Source of the DNA: Aliiroseovarius sediminilitoris
GTDB lineage: Bacteria; Pseudomonadota; Alphaproteobacteria; Rhodobacterales; Rhodobacteraceae
Direction: 5' to 3'
DNA: 64,000 nucleotides
Assembly (NCBI RefSeq): GCF_900109955.1
Contig: NZ_FOJB01000001.1
Span: 2,480,001-2,544,000 of the forward strand
Shown: in pieces, positions 41,054 to 50,921 of the stretch
How positions within the stretch are numbered: position 1 is the stretch's first letter
Layout of the letters: each line of letters begins with the position of its first letter
Notes under the pieces: model-generated
Database searches by the model: none
Told to the model about the DNA's origin: nothing
The model's input: the letters and a program-made list of their open reading frames with translations, nothing else
Made by a program: the position numbers and the translations under genes

Positions 41054-43765
41054 TTAATTCAGTCCGCGATGCGGTATTTTTTCAAGCGGCAGCGTGACCC
41101 GGAACGCCGCCCCGCGTTGGCCCGGCAGATAGGTAATCGCCCCGCCCAGCCTGTCCATGACCTCGCGGCAGATGGCCAGCCCCAGACCTGCCCCACCCGC
41201 AGCGGCGTTGTCTGTCAACCGAGAAAACTTCTCGAAGATCATCGCCTGACTTTCAGTAGGAATGCCTGATCCGTTGTCCACGAAATCAAGCCGCAAAACG
41301 CTGTCCCGCACGCTGACCCGAATGGTCAGGCGCTTGTATTTGGCATCCCCGTATTTCGCCGCGTTGGCAATCAGATTGATAAACACCTGCGCCAGTCGGT
41401 CTGTATCTGTGGCGACGATGATCTGTTCGCGCGCGTGATCGCGGTGGATGCGCAGATCTTCAGCAACGATCAGCGACTGCGTGGCGGCCACGGCGCGGTC
41501 CAGAACTTTCGACAGGACTTCACGTTGCGGGTTCAATTGCACCTGCCCGTGTTCAAGCACACTGAGATCAAGCAAATCATCCAGCAGCCGTGTCAGGCGC
41601 AGCGCCTCATCATGAATGATCGAGGCATGTCGTCCAGCGGCTTCCGCGTCGGTGACACCCCCATCGCGTAAAATCTCGGAAAACGCGCGGATCGAGGTCA
41701 TGGGCGTTCGCAATTCATGGCTGATCTGGCTCAGGAATGCGTCTTTCTGGATCGACAGCTGCGTCAGTTTTTCATTGGCCGCCGAAAGCTGTCGCGCGGT
41801 GGTGGTCAGTTCTGATTGTTTTGCCTCCAACTGCGACGAATAAACCAGCATTTGCTGGGTTTCATCCGCCACGGCCATCAAATCATCGACGGACACCGTG
41901 GCCCCCCCCATGATCTGAGCAATCATTGCATGAGCCGTTGCCGCGCCAACCGAACCGGAAAGCTCACGCTCTAACAGCGCAATGAAATCAGGGGTCGTAT
42001 CGGGCAGATACCCTTCCTTCCCTTGCGCACTGGCTTGGGTCTGAAACAATGACTGCGCGGCATCTGCCCCCATGGTGCGTTGAGCCATCACAAGCAGATC
42101 CTCGGCAGCAGCTGCCGGAAAAACGCCACCCTGCGTTTGGTGAGTATGATCCAGCACATTGACAAACTGCGCGCCTTGCAAACGTTCCAATGGACCTGGA
42201 AATGAGACAAGCGACACGCCAATAAAGGCAAAGCTGTTCAGGATCATCGACCAGAATACAGCGTGGACGACCGGATCCAACCCGGTGACACCAAACAATG
42301 CCTGAGGCTTCAGCAATGCGATTCCCAATGGCCCTTCGGCCAGCAGGGTCGCGCTCATCAGACCCGCTTCGCCGAAGCTGGGCAGAAACAGGGTGTAGGC
42401 CCAGACGGCGAAACCGGTGACAAGCCCGGCTGCCGCACCGTTGCGCGAGGCTCCTCGCCAAAGTAAGCCACCGGCCATCGCGGGCAAAACCTGTGCGACG
42501 CCCGTGAAGGAAATCATCCCGATTGCGGCCAGCGCCGTGCCGCCGCCAGACATACGAAAATACAGATAACCCAACACCAGAACGCCGATGATCGACAACC
42601 GGCGCGCAGCCAGAAGCACCTGACGCACATCGCCCGACACGGTGGCTTCTTCGGGCCTGATCGACAACCAGATTGGCATGATGATATGGTTTGACACCAT
42701 CGTCGCCAAGGCAATCGAAGCCACAATCACCATGGATGTGGCCGAACTGAACCCCCCAAGAAATGACAGCATCGCCAAACCGTCCCGATCAAAATGCAAA
42801 GGGATGGTCAGAACGAACAGGTCCGGGTTTTCACCTGCTGGCAAGGTGCCAAGACCGACCACGGCAATCGGCACGACGAACAAGCTCATCAGGAACAGAT
42901 AGGTCGGGAAAGCCCAAGAGGCGACGGCAAGCTGGCGCTCTCCGGGGTTTTCCACCACCAGCACATGGAACATACGCGGCAGGGTCAGAAATGCGGCAGC
43001 GGACAGGAAGGTCAGCCCGACCCAGCGCCCACCGGTGATGGTCCACGCACCGCCGGGGGTGGCCTGCATCGCCTCGTCAACTGCAAGCGCGATATTGACC
43101 GGCCCACCACCGACGCCCCAAACGACGAAGACTCCCACGGCCAGCAGGGCGACCAGCTTGACCACGGCCTCGACCGCGATGGCGGTGACAACCCCGTGGT
43201 GGCGTTCGTTGACATCAAGGTTTCGTGTCCCGAACAGGATGGTGAACAACGCCAGACCGCCCGCCACCCAAAGGGCGGTGGCATCCATATCGGGAACGTT
43301 CCAGCCCGCCGACCGATCGCGCGCAAAGACCGAGAAGGCCAGTGTAACCGACTGCAACTGCAAGGCAATATACGGTGTGGTTCCGATGACCGCGATCAGC
43401 GTCACGATCACCCCAAGAAGGTTTGACTTGCCATAACGCGACGACAGCAAATCGGCGATTGACGTCACTCGCTGCGCGCGGCCAACCCGAACCAGCTTGC
43501 GCAAAAACCACCACCAGCCGATCATCACGAGGGTCGGCCCCAGATAAATGGTCACAAACTCAAGCCCGGACCGCGCGGCATACCCGACCGCACCATAGAA
43601 GGTCCAGGCCGTGCAGTAGACGGACAGTGACAAGGTATAGATCAGCGGAGAACTGAGAAACCGGTTCTTGTTGCGCGCCGCACTGCGGTCAGCGGCAAAC
43701 GCCACCAGAAACAAAACCATCACATAGAGCAAGCAGACCGCGACCAGCGTATTGAAGCTGAGCAT
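41054..43765 (-). CDS. SLC5-type transporter fused to histidine kinase (CbrA/CrbS-like)
   Basis: A 903-residue sensor. The first about 500 residues form a sodium:solute symporter domain with 12-13 helices (LSVYCTAWTFYGAVGYA, residues 46-62; FLGGFSSATSMVIVA, later). A STAC-like linker, HisKA (His683 in SHELRTPM) and an HATPase domain (NLIANAAKYGD, DNGSGIP, GAGLGLAI) follow. There is no receiver domain. Its ATG shares one base with the stop of the small membrane protein gene. Homologues CbrA and CrbS sense histidine or acetate; acetate is favoured by the ScfR-type regulator nearby. Confidence 0.93.
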   Translation of the reverse strand: MLSFNTLVAVCLLYVMVLFLVAFAADRSAARNKNRFLSSPLIYTLSLSVYCTAWTFYGAVGYAARSGLEFVTIYLGPTLVMIGWWWFLRKLVRVGRAQRVTSIADLLSSRYGKSNLLGVIVTLIAVIGTTPYIALQLQSVTLAFSVFARDRSAGWNVPDMDATALWVAGGLALFTILFGTRNLDVNERHHGVVTAIAVEAVVKLVALLAVGVFVVWGVGGGPVNIALAVDEAMQATPGGAWTITGGRWVGLTFLSAAAFLTLPRMFHVLVVENPGERQLAVASWAFPTYLFLMSLFVVPIAVVGLGTLPAGENPDLFVLTIPLHFDRDGLAMLSFLGGFSSATSMVIVASIALATMVSNHIIMPIWLSIRPEEATVSGDVRQVLLAARRLSIIGVLVLGYLYFRMSGGGTALAAIGMISFTGVAQVLPAMAGGLLWRGASRNGAAAGLVTGFAVWAYTLFLPSFGEAGLMSATLLAEGPLGIALLKPQALFGVTGLDPVVHAVFWSMILNSFAFIGVSLVSFPGPLERLQGAQFVNVLDHTHQTQGGVFPAAAAEDLLVMAQRTMGADAAQSLFQTQASAQGKEGYLPDTTPDFIALLERELSGSVGAATAHAMIAQIMGGATVSVDDLMAVADETQQMLVYSSQLEAKQSELTTTARQLSAANEKLTQLSIQKDAFLSQISHELRTPMTSIRAFSEILRDGGVTDAEAAGRHASIIHDEALRLTRLLDDLLDLSVLEHGQVQLNPQREVLSKVLDRAVAATQSLIVAEDLRIHRDHAREQIIVATDTDRLAQVFINLIANAAKYGDAKYKRLTIRVSVRDSVLRLDFVDNGSGIPTESQAMIFEKFSRLTDNAAAGGAGLGLAICREVMDRLGGAITYLPGQRGAAFRVTLPLEKIPHRGLN

Positions 43766-44079
43766 CAGTCACGTCCCTCGCGACGCGGTGCCGGTTCCGA
43801 CGGATCGTCTGGGGAGGGTAATGACAGATCATCGTTCGGGTTTTGCGACATGTCGGGCCAGCGGGTCAGCCCCCGCGCGATGACCGCTGTTGCGACGATC
43901 AGACCAAACCATGCAATGAATAAATACATCCCCTGTGCAGCGGTGCCAGCCCCCCTGGCCAGCAACGGCAGAAGAAACAGGAACACGCCCAAAATCGGCA
44001 AGAGCCTCGCGGCATCCTCCAACCGTCGCCGCCGATAGCTCTGGCGCGCCAGAAAAAGGGGTTCACGCCGAAACCTCAT
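43765..44079 (-). CDS. small membrane protein coupled to the SLC5-kinase
   Basis: A 104-residue protein with a basic N-terminus (RREPLFLARQSYRRRRLED), two transmembrane segments (about 26-42 and 50-70) and an acidic, proline-rich tail. Its stop overlaps the kinase ATG by one base. This placement before SLC5-type kinases resembles small accessory subunits of solute:sodium symporters. No family name is assigned with confidence. Confidence 0.75.
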   Translation of the reverse strand: MRFRREPLFLARQSYRRRRLEDAARLLPILGVFLFLLPLLARGAGTAAQGMYLFIAWFGLIVATAVIARGLTRWPDMSQNPNDDLSLPSPDDPSEPAPRREGRD

Positions 44080-44133
44080 GCTAGGTCCGCCCGTTTAGGC
44101 AATATGGGGGTCCTGCGGTACGGCATCGCGTTT

Positions 44134-44502
44134 CTAACCCGGCACAAGCTCGTTCAGGGTGTCGACGACTTCGGCGTTTGAGAATGGCTTGGTCATGAAA
44201 CGGTTCACTCCAAGCCGCTCGGCCTGTTCGCGATCGGTGCGCTGCCCCCGGGCCGTCAGCATCAGGACAGGCAATCGGCGCGTCAGGTCATGCGCGCGCA
44301 ACTCCTGCAGAATGTCATAGCCAGACCGGCCCGGCAGCATGACATCAAGAATCAAGGCGTCGGGTCTGGCGTCCAGCACGGCCTGCACGGCTGTCTCGCC
44401 ATTGGTATGCGTTTCTACCAACCAGCCATCTCGACTTAGGATGAAACTGATCGCCGCGACAATATTTGGTTCGTCCTCAATGACGAGCACCTGTTTTGTC
44501 AT
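44134..44502 (-). CDS. single-domain response regulator
   Basis: A 122-residue CheY-like protein with no output domain. Acidic pocket residues at 9-11 (IEDE), phospho-acceptor Asp53 (LILDVMLPG) and the switch Lys in FMTKPFS are intact. I chose the ATG at 44502 because GGAGG precedes it. It sits just upstream of the small membrane protein and kinase genes (54 bases) on the same strand, so it is the likely partner of the SLC5 kinase. A phosphorelay or the FliM-like protein downstream could be the next step. Confidence 0.92.
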   Translation of the reverse strand: MTKQVLVIEDEPNIVAAISFILSRDGWLVETHTNGETAVQAVLDARPDALILDVMLPGRSGYDILQELRAHDLTRRLPVLMLTARGQRTDREQAERLGVNRFMTKPFSNAEVVDTLNELVPG

Positions 44503-44643
44503 CTGTCCCTCCGCTCGGGCGGCTTTCGCCACGCCCTTGCGAATGAATATCGACAATGCACACACCCATGTCAAAACAAACCAAACCCGACTGACGCCGC
44601 AGCATCGCTTCAACCCGTGCGAAAGGCTCGACTTCTCGCGGCA

Positions 44644-45984
44644 TCACGTGGGGTCTGCGGACAGAAGCGACGCCTCGCGTCGGGCGGCGCACTCCCTCCG
44701 CGGGCAGAGGCGGCAGGAGGAACCTACAGGCAAAACAGGACCTTCCAGATTACTTGTTCGCGTCTCATCCAGGGGTTCGATTAACATGAACGCTTCGTGC
44801 ACCGGAGGGAGGTCAAAGCGTAACGCCTCTCGCGGCAGACAGATGGCCTGACACAGAAACCTGCGCGGTGTTGGTCCCGGCATCTCAACCACTGTGCGCA
44901 GCGGATGCCCCGGACGGCTAAGAGCCTGATACAGCGGCCAATAGGAACAGGCCGCCCCAAAGCGCGGCAGCGAAAAACCGGGCAATGGTTTGCGCAAAAA
45001 CAACGCGCCCGATCCGTCGCATGACACAAGCCCGACTGCCTGATGGTCATCCCCAGCAGGAACAAAGGCCAAACGACGCATGACCGCGGGTAATGATTGA
45101 TGAAAATGGACTGCCAGTTGGCTTGGATCGCCAGCGGTTTCGGTTCGCACTTTCTGAAACACGGACAGCGGCATTGCCGCAGCATCTTCGACATATTGCT
45201 GAAAGTGGTGGCGTGTGACGTCTTTTGCGGACGAGGTTTGCAGACTGTCCACCTGCGCAATCAGCGCGTCAATTCTTGCCGCAACCTGATCTGGCGTCGC
45301 ACCGTCCAGCCCTTCGAGTTCGGGAAGATGGTGATCCCGACGATCAAGAAATGCGGACAGTTCCTCGCCCGGCACGACTGGCGCCATGTCGCGATCCGCA
45401 CCCGCGTCCAGATACTGGACCAATCCTTGCGCTGCGTTGGAAAGGCGCCGCCCCTCGTCGCGCATATTGCCCATGAAGCGCAACTTCCACTCCGGGTCGA
45501 TGTCTCCACCTCCGGTCAGAATGCCGACAGTCGACCGGATTGCGGTGACAGCCGAAATAACCTCGTGCAAGGAAGCCGCCAATTCGGGATCGTGGGTTAA
45601 CCGGTCAGACAGGGCTTCGACCAGTTGCTCGAGATCGCGAATGCGCTGATGTTGGGCGGCGACCAGCGCCGACCATCCCGGAAATCGTCCTGCCAGGTCT
45701 TCGGATCGATGCAATTCCGGTGCCAATTCGGGCATCCTTTGCCCGGCTTCCTGAAGCGCGCCCAACAGTGCGACTTCGGCCCCTTCGGTCAGTGATCGGG
45801 GGTCGGTATTGAGTTCACGCGCAATGTCTTGCAGCAACTTGCCCCCGGCCCGGCGGCGGTTGTGTTCAATCAGGTTGAGATACGCCGCAGAGATACCGAC
45901 GGCCGCAGCGAGTGCTGATTGCTTCTGACCAAGAAACAATCGGCGCTCGCGAATGCGGCTTCCTGTCAGACGGGACTGTGGCAT
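44644..45984 (-). CDS. XRE-family short-chain fatty acyl regulator (ScfR/RamB-like)
   Basis: A 446-residue regulator. Residues 8-60 form a Cro/C1-type helix-turn-helix (LGQKQSALAAAVGISAAYLNLIEHNRR). The C-terminal DUF2083-type part ends with PVGSSCRLCPRRECAARREASL, as in regulators that sense acetyl- or propionyl-CoA and control glyoxylate or methylcitrate genes. The IrrE-like middle domain of RamB is not obvious. It is upstream of the response regulator and SLC5 kinase, on the same strand, so all could be part of one acetate circuit. Confidence 0.85.
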   Translation of the reverse strand: MPQSRLTGSRIRERRLFLGQKQSALAAAVGISAAYLNLIEHNRRRAGGKLLQDIARELNTDPRSLTEGAEVALLGALQEAGQRMPELAPELHRSEDLAGRFPGWSALVAAQHQRIRDLEQLVEALSDRLTHDPELAASLHEVISAVTAIRSTVGILTGGGDIDPEWKLRFMGNMRDEGRRLSNAAQGLVQYLDAGADRDMAPVVPGEELSAFLDRRDHHLPELEGLDGATPDQVAARIDALIAQVDSLQTSSAKDVTRHHFQQYVEDAAAMPLSVFQKVRTETAGDPSQLAVHFHQSLPAVMRRLAFVPAGDDHQAVGLVSCDGSGALFLRKPLPGFSLPRFGAACSYWPLYQALSRPGHPLRTVVEMPGPTPRRFLCQAICLPREALRFDLPPVHEAFMLIEPLDETRTSNLEGPVLPVGSSCRLCPRRECAARREASLLSADPT

Positions 45985-46371
45985 AGCAACTCCGTTATCG
46001 TTTTTCCGGCCGGATCACCGCCAAGGCTTTACAATAACATTGATCTCTTTCTCGCCCATTTACAAGAAATCTGTTTTATCTTAGCGGCTTGTGATGCACT
46101 TTTCAGCACTGAGCAAAGGTATGATCGGTGTATGTAAAGCCTCGGCGGTGCCGCCACAACCTCTCATCGAACATCTGAAATGTCGAATGTTTCAGACTGT
46201 GATCGCCGTTCTGGCGTGAAAAACGGCTGGTTTAACGAGCACTGTAAGAGGAAGCCAAACATCCTTGGCGGGTTCCCGCCGCTTCCTGCCTGTGCGACCC
46301 GCGCAACATTCCCTTGCAGCTACAATTCCTTACAAACTAAGGTGAACTCATGATTCATCCAGGAGGATACT
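45985..46371. other. divergent promoter region
   Basis: Nearly 390 bases between the leftward ScfR-type gene and the rightward lipoprotein gene. AAACATTCGACATTT-like repeats around 46170-46195 (TCTGAAATGTCGAATGTTTCAGA) form a near-palindrome that could be an operator. No open frame with a ribosome site is visible. Confidence 0.4.
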
Positions 46372-46653
46372 ATGAAGAAAGCCATTTTGACCCTCGCCAG
46401 CGTTGCGGTGCTGGCACTGCCCGCTTGCAGTCGCCCGCTGACCGATCAGGAAAAAACAATTGTTGGTGGTGTGGCAGGGATTGGTGCCGGGCTGATCACC
46501 GCTAACGCCATCGGTGCCAACAAGAACTGGACCGTGCTGACGACCTTGGCCGGGGCAGCGGCTGGTATCATGGTTGCGCGCAACTACCAGACCAACCAAT
46601 GTGCCTATTCCAATGGCGACGGCACCTATCGCACCCGTCCTTGCCCTGTCTGA
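46372..46653 (+). CDS. small lipoprotein with glycine-zipper-like helix
   Basis: A 93-residue protein. The signal peptide ends in the lipobox LALPAC with Cys19 (or the adjacent residue) as the lipidation site. Residues 31-65 are a Gly/Ala-rich segment (VGGVAGIGAGLITANA, then LAGAAAGIMVARN) like the glycine-zipper 2TM/OsmB-type lipoproteins. AGGAGG lies before the ATG. A strong terminator follows 23 bases later, so it is a monocistronic gene. A role in envelope integrity is only inferred. Confidence 0.8.
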   Translation: MKKAILTLASVAVLALPACSRPLTDQEKTIVGGVAGIGAGLITANAIGANKNWTVLTTLAGAAAGIMVARNYQTNQCAYSNGDGTYRTRPCPV

Positions 46654-46675
46654 TCGGCATATAATTGAACACAAT

Positions 46676-46705
46676 GGGCGCGTCTTCGGGCGCGCCCCTT
46701 TTTTT
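46676..46705 (+). terminator. intrinsic terminator after the lipoprotein gene
   Basis: A 7-bp GC stem (GGGCGCG with CGCGCCC) and 8-base loop followed by a C and seven T residues. Confidence 0.9.
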
Positions 46706-46826
46706 GGAGTTTGTAACGCGCTGCCCAATCGGGCTGGTCTTGTTGCATGAAACTTCCTGCACTGGCCTTTGTCACCCAATATTGCAGTCAATTGAATTGC
46801 TGCGAAACCTTTGGCAGGATGTAACA

Positions 46827-47369
46827 ATGACGCCTATGGATCTTGCCTTCATGCACGCACCGACCGGATTGGCGCTGACCGAAAACCGGATCGTGCGGCA
46901 GTGCAATCTGCGCTTTGCCGAGATGTTCGGCGATCAGGTGGACGCTTTCACGGATATGCCACTGGAACGGCTATACCCGTCCCTGAAAGACTATGAGAAG
47001 GTCGAGCGGGTTGGTGGCGACCGGCTTAGAAAAACTGGCCGCTATGAAGACGAGCGCATCATGCGCCGCCTGAATGGCGATCTGTTCTGGTGCCGCGTGC
47101 GTGGCACCAGCCTGACGCCGGAAACGCCTTTCAAACAAGGGGTCTGGAGCTTTGCAGATCTCTCTGCCGAACGTCCTGTCGTGGCATTGACACCAAGAGA
47201 ACGAGATGTAGCGATCCTGACTTGCCAGGGCCGCACATCAAAAGAAATAGGCCTGATGCTGAACCTCAGCTATCGCACGGTTGAAGCCCACCGCGCGCGG
47301 CTGCTGCAAAAATTCGGAGCACGCAAGCTGCCCGAACTGGTGGCGAAATTCTCGGGTATGCCGCTCTAG
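46827..47369 (+). CDS. PAS-LuxR transcriptional regulator
   Basis: A 180-residue protein. Residues 1-110 look like a PAS fold (ENRIVRQCNLRFAEMFG at 19-33, then RLNGDLFWCRVRGTSLTP). A LuxR-type helix-turn-helix fills 118-175 (LTPRERDVAILTCQGRTSKEIGLMLNLSYRTVEAHR, in pieces). The ATG at 46827 has AGGATG upstream; the longer frame from 46665 crosses the terminator and is rejected. No partner kinase is required. Ligand and targets are unknown, but similar PAS-LuxR proteins occur beside ScfR-type regulators. Confidence 0.85.
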   Translation: MTPMDLAFMHAPTGLALTENRIVRQCNLRFAEMFGDQVDAFTDMPLERLYPSLKDYEKVERVGGDRLRKTGRYEDERIMRRLNGDLFWCRVRGTSLTPETPFKQGVWSFADLSAERPVVALTPRERDVAILTCQGRTSKEIGLMLNLSYRTVEAHRARLLQKFGARKLPELVAKFSGMPL

Positions 47370-47472
47370 AGGTTCGCCATTCCTCGTTTCCGCGTGTCCC
47401 GATTAACGCTTTCGAAAGAATACTTAATTATTCTCGAAAACGGTGGGGACCGACCGAAGACGGAGCAAGACG

Positions 47473-47871
47473 ATGGAATTCACGATACCAGCCCCGTTGG
47501 GGGCACAGGCCAGTTTGCTGGCCAACACGCCGGCGCGCAAGCCGCCCGACAGCTCGAAAATCGAAGCCGCGCCGAACGCCGGGAAGGCCCGCGCGGACAT
47601 GCATAACTCGAAAAATCCCAGCGCGGCTTCGCAAGCCCGGGATAAGGCTGCACCGACATCATCAGAGGTTGAAATTGAACCTGACACATTGGCCGGACCG
47701 CCGCCCAGCTTTCAGGTGAACATCCTGGAATTGGACCAGAAGTTGCAGCAAAAACTGGCCCGACTTGAAACTGAACGTGCACGCGACCAGCAGGATGATC
47801 GTATCGGGACGGCGTCAGCGGACGATGACAACTCAACACCATCAGGGATGTTGACGATACCACATCCATAA
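47473..47871 (+). CDS. 132-residue disordered protein of unknown function
   Basis: A polar, Ala/Pro/Ser-rich protein, mostly disordered (1-75), with a short helical region (about 79-110, FQVNILELDQKLQQKLARLETE in two pieces). GGAGC lies about 10 bases before the ATG at 47473. I see no known domain. It precedes the acetyl-CoA carboxylase genes by 200 bases and is separate from them. Confidence 0.5.
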   Translation: MEFTIPAPLGAQASLLANTPARKPPDSSKIEAAPNAGKARADMHNSKNPSAASQARDKAAPTSSEVEIEPDTLAGPPPSFQVNILELDQKLQQKLARLETERARDQQDDRIGTASADDDNSTPSGMLTIPHP

Positions 47872-48071
47872 ATGGCTGAACGGACAGACCGGACCATCCT
47901 TCAACACGTTGGAATACTCCTACCAACCAACAGTGTTTCACAAAAATCTGTGGCTCAGGCTTTCCACGAGCCACTTTAATCGCTTTTCTCCCTTTACCTG
48001 GCGTCCTATAAGCGTTGCAATCATGCATTGCCTGCGCGAACACTGGGCAAAATAAACAAGGGTGAGGACCC

Positions 48072-48569
48072 ATGACGAAAAAACATCATGAAAATGACGT
48101 GTCCTTCATCGAGGCACTGGCAAAAATCCTACAGGAAAATGACCTGTCCGAAGTCGAGGTCATGCGCGACTATGGTGAAAATGACAGTCTGAATGTCCGC
48201 GTCAGCCGCGCAAAAGAAGTTGTCCAGATTGCTGCACCGGCCCCCGCTCCGGCCATGGCAGCCGCCCCGGCACCATCACCTGCGGTTGCGGAGGCAGGCG
48301 GCACCGCGCGCGCGTCGGACGATCCGGCAAGCCATCCGGGTGCCGTCCCATCCCCGATGGTCGGCACGGTCTATCTGCAAGCCGAACCGGGCACGCCTGC
48401 CTTTGTCAGCATCGGCGACAAGGTTGAGGAAGGGCAGACCCTTCTGATCGTCGAGGCGATGAAAACCATGAACCAGATACCGGCACCGCGATCGGGCACG
48501 GTCAAACGCATTCTGGTCGAAGATGGTGCCCCCGTTGAATTCGGCGCACCCCTGATGATTATCGAATAA
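48072..48569 (+). CDS. accB: acetyl-CoA carboxylase biotin carboxyl carrier protein
   Basis: Carries CO2 on biotin in the first step of fatty acid synthesis. The 165-residue protein has a helical N-terminus, an Ala/Pro linker (55-75) and the biotinyl domain with the EAMKTMN motif (Lys131 biotinylated). A GTGAGGACCC site is before the ATG. accC starts 11 bases after its stop, so they form the usual accBC operon. Confidence 0.97.
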   Translation: MTKKHHENDVSFIEALAKILQENDLSEVEVMRDYGENDSLNVRVSRAKEVVQIAAPAPAPAMAAAPAPSPAVAEAGGTARASDDPASHPGAVPSPMVGTVYLQAEPGTPAFVSIGDKVEEGQTLLIVEAMKTMNQIPAPRSGTVKRILVEDGAPVEFGAPLMIIE

Positions 48570-48579
48570 GGGACATCAC

Positions 48580-49932
48580 ATGGCCCATTTCGACAAGATC
48601 CTGATCGCCAACCGCGGAGAGATTGCCCTGCGCGTCATCCGCGGCGCACGCGAGATGGGAATAAAGACCGTGGCGGTCCACTCGACCGCGGACGTGGACG
48701 CAATGCATGTGCGCATGGCGGATGAAAGCGTCTGCATCGGCCCGCCGTCCAGCACCGACAGCTACCTGTCGATCCCTGCAATCATCGCGGCCTGTGAAAT
48801 CACGGGCGCACAAGCGGTGCATCCGGGCTATGGCTTCCTGTCCGAAAACGAACAATTCGTTCAGGTTTTGGAAGATCACGAGATTACGTTTATTGGCCCG
48901 TCTGCCGAGCATATCCGCATGATGGGGGACAAGATCACTGCCAAGGAGACTGCGATCAGTCTGGGCATCCCCGTCGTTCCGGGATCTGAAGGCGGCGTGC
49001 CCGACCTTGCGACGGCCCGCAAGGTGGCCGGCGAGATGGGCTATCCGGTGATCATCAAGGCCACCGCTGGTGGCGGTGGACGTGGCATGAAGGTTGCCGA
49101 GACGGCTGCCGAGATCGACACGGCCTTCTCGACCGCGCGGTCCGAGGCCAAAGCCGCGTTCGGCAATTCCGAAGTATATATGGAGAAATACCTCCAGAAA
49201 CCACGCCATATCGAGGTGCAGGTGTTCGGAGACGGCCAAGGTAACGGTGTGCATCTGGCCGAGCGGGATTGCTCGCTTCAGCGGCGTCACCAGAAAGTCT
49301 TTGAAGAAGCCCCCGGCCCCAGCATCAGCCCCGAGGAACGCGCCCGTATCGGTGGCATCTGCGCCAACGCCGTGGCCGAAATGGGCTATCGCGGCGCGGG
49401 AACGATCGAGTTTCTTTATGAAGATGGCGAGTTCTATTTTATCGAGATGAACACTCGCTTGCAGGTCGAACATCCTGTGACCGAAGCCATTTTCGGCGTC
49501 GATCTGGTGCGCGAACAAATTCGCGTCGCCGAGGGTATGCCGCTGTCTTTCGGGCAGGATGACCTTGAGGTGAACGGTCACGCGATCGAGATCCGCATCA
49601 ATGCCGAACGCCTGCCCAATTTCTCTCCGTGTCCCGGCAAAATCACCCAGTATCACGCGCCGGGTGGGTTGGGCGTGCGGATGGACAGCGCGTTGTATGA
49701 TGGCTATTCGATCCCACCCTATTACGACAGCCTGATTGGCAAACTGATCGTGCATGGGCGTGACCGGCCCGAGGCACTTGCCCGGCTTCATCGCGCCTTG
49801 GGCGAATTGATCGTAGATGGCGTCGAAACCACGGTGCCTCTTTTCCACCAGTTGCTGGCAGAAAAGGACATCCAAACCGGCAATTACAACATCCACTGGC
49901 TGGAACGCTGGCTGGACAAGAACCTGGGCTAG
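48580..49932 (+). CDS. accC: acetyl-CoA carboxylase biotin carboxylase subunit
   Basis: ATP-dependent carboxylation of the biotin on AccB. The 450-residue protein is full length. Characteristic blocks are [16 protein letters not shown] (6-21), [10 protein letters not shown] (about 86-95), [13 protein letters not shown] (ATP loop) and [14 protein letters not shown]. Its stop is 6 bases before the aat start, so aat is probably in the same transcript. Confidence 0.97.
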   Translation: MAHFDKILIANRGEIALRVIRGAREMGIKTVAVHSTADVDAMHVRMADESVCIGPPSSTDSYLSIPAIIAACEITGAQAVHPGYGFLSENEQFVQVLEDHEITFIGPSAEHIRMMGDKITAKETAISLGIPVVPGSEGGVPDLATARKVAGEMGYPVIIKATAGGGGRGMKVAETAAEIDTAFSTARSEAKAAFGNSEVYMEKYLQKPRHIEVQVFGDGQGNGVHLAERDCSLQRRHQKVFEEAPGPSISPEERARIGGICANAVAEMGYRGAGTIEFLYEDGEFYFIEMNTRLQVEHPVTEAIFGVDLVREQIRVAEGMPLSFGQDDLEVNGHAIEIRINAERLPNFSPCPGKITQYHAPGGLGVRMDSALYDGYSIPPYYDSLIGKLIVHGRDRPEALARLHRALGELIVDGVETTVPLFHQLLAEKDIQTGNYNIHWLERWLDKNLG

Positions 49933-49938
49933 GGGCCA

Positions 49939-50595
49939 TTGGCCCCGCCACACGACCCGCCGCCCCTGAGTGCCGATCTTCTGCTGCGCGCCTATGCTAT
50001 GGGGGTGTTTCCCATGGCCGAAGGTCGCGACGATCCGCGCGTCTTCTGGGTTGATCCGGAAGCGCGTGGCATTTTCCCTCTGGATGGGTTTCATATCTCG
50101 CGCAGCCTTGCACGCTGCATTCGGCGCTGTCCGTTTCAGGTCGCCTTGAACAGGGATTTTTCAGGCGTCGTGGCGGCCTGTGCAGAGCGCGAAGAGACTT
50201 GGATCAACACCACCATCTTTGATCTATACAAGCAGCTGCATCACATGGGCCATGCCCACGCACTGGAGCTGTGGGACGGCGACGCTCTTGTCGGTGGTGT
50301 CTATGGGGTAACACTTGGGCGGGCATTCTTTGGTGAAAGCATGTTCTCGCGCCGCCGGGATGCGTCAAAGATCGCGCTGGCCTATCTGACCCATCACCTG
50401 TCGAATACAGGCTTCACCCTGTTCGACACGCAGTTCCTGACGCCACATCTGGCCAGCCTGGGCGCGATCGAAATTTCAAGAAAAGACTATCACGACATGT
50501 TGGAAGCCGCGCTTTCACATGGCGTTGCCGACATCACGTCGAAACCGCTACCCGACGCTCAGTCTGTGGTGCAGCGCAGAACCCAAACGTCATAG
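49939..50595 (+). CDS. aat: leucyl/phenylalanyl-tRNA-protein transferase
   Basis: Adds Leu or Phe to N-terminal Lys/Arg of proteins for degradation by the N-degron pathway with ClpAP. The 218-residue protein has the family blocks [14 protein letters not shown] (residues 16-29), [30 protein letters not shown] (in pieces), and [29 protein letters not shown]. The listed start is TTG with AGGGGCC before it. Its 3' end overlaps the convergent DUF2155 gene by 37 bases. Confidence 0.95.
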   Translation: MAPPHDPPPLSADLLLRAYAMGVFPMAEGRDDPRVFWVDPEARGIFPLDGFHISRSLARCIRRCPFQVALNRDFSGVVAACAEREETWINTTIFDLYKQLHHMGHAHALELWDGDALVGGVYGVTLGRAFFGESMFSRRRDASKIALAYLTHHLSNTGFTLFDTQFLTPHLASLGAIEISRKDYHDMLEAALSHGVADITSKPLPDAQSVVQRRTQTS

Positions 50596-50921
50596 CGTTG
50601 ATGATCCAGCGCGTTGAGTGCAGGAGATGAGGCGATCATCCAGCCTTCAAACGTGGTCTGATCGTCGTTCCCATCCCGGATCACAAGCCACGCATATGCG
50701 TCACCTGTCGGGTTATCGGTGGGATAGCGGCATTCGCCCAACGTCACGCGAAGCCTGCCCAGTTCGACCGTGTCACCCACCTTCATCGAGAAGTCGATGG
50801 GCGTGCCTGATACCTTGTCCAGACCGCGCAACAGGGCACCGGTCGCCTTGCCCGTTTCGGCGCTGGCGGGAAAGCTGGTGGCGATCAATGCAACGGCCGT
50901 GATGGCAGCGCGAAAGATCAC
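50559..50921 (-). CDS. DUF2155 family periplasmic protein
   Basis: A 120-residue secreted protein. Residues 1-21 form a signal peptide (cleavage near ASA-ET). The mature part is a compact beta-rich domain with the family blocks [27 protein letters not shown] and [25 protein letters not shown] (in pieces). Function is unknown. It overlaps the MlaD gene by 4 bases (ATGA), which implies coupling in the operon NDUFA12-mlaD-DUF2155. Confidence 0.85.
   Translation of the reverse strand: MIFRAAITAVALIATSFPASAETGKATGALLRGLDKVSGTPIDFSMKVGDTVELGRLRVTLGECRYPTDNPTGDAYAWLVIRDGNDDQTTFEGWMIASSPALNALDHQRYDVWVLRCTTD

Noticed and set aside
48559-50094. Long open frame of 511 codons on the minus strand
   Set aside because: It is antisense to accC and parts of accB and aat, which are certain. 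High GC codon use leaves the complementary frame open; the product looks like no known family.
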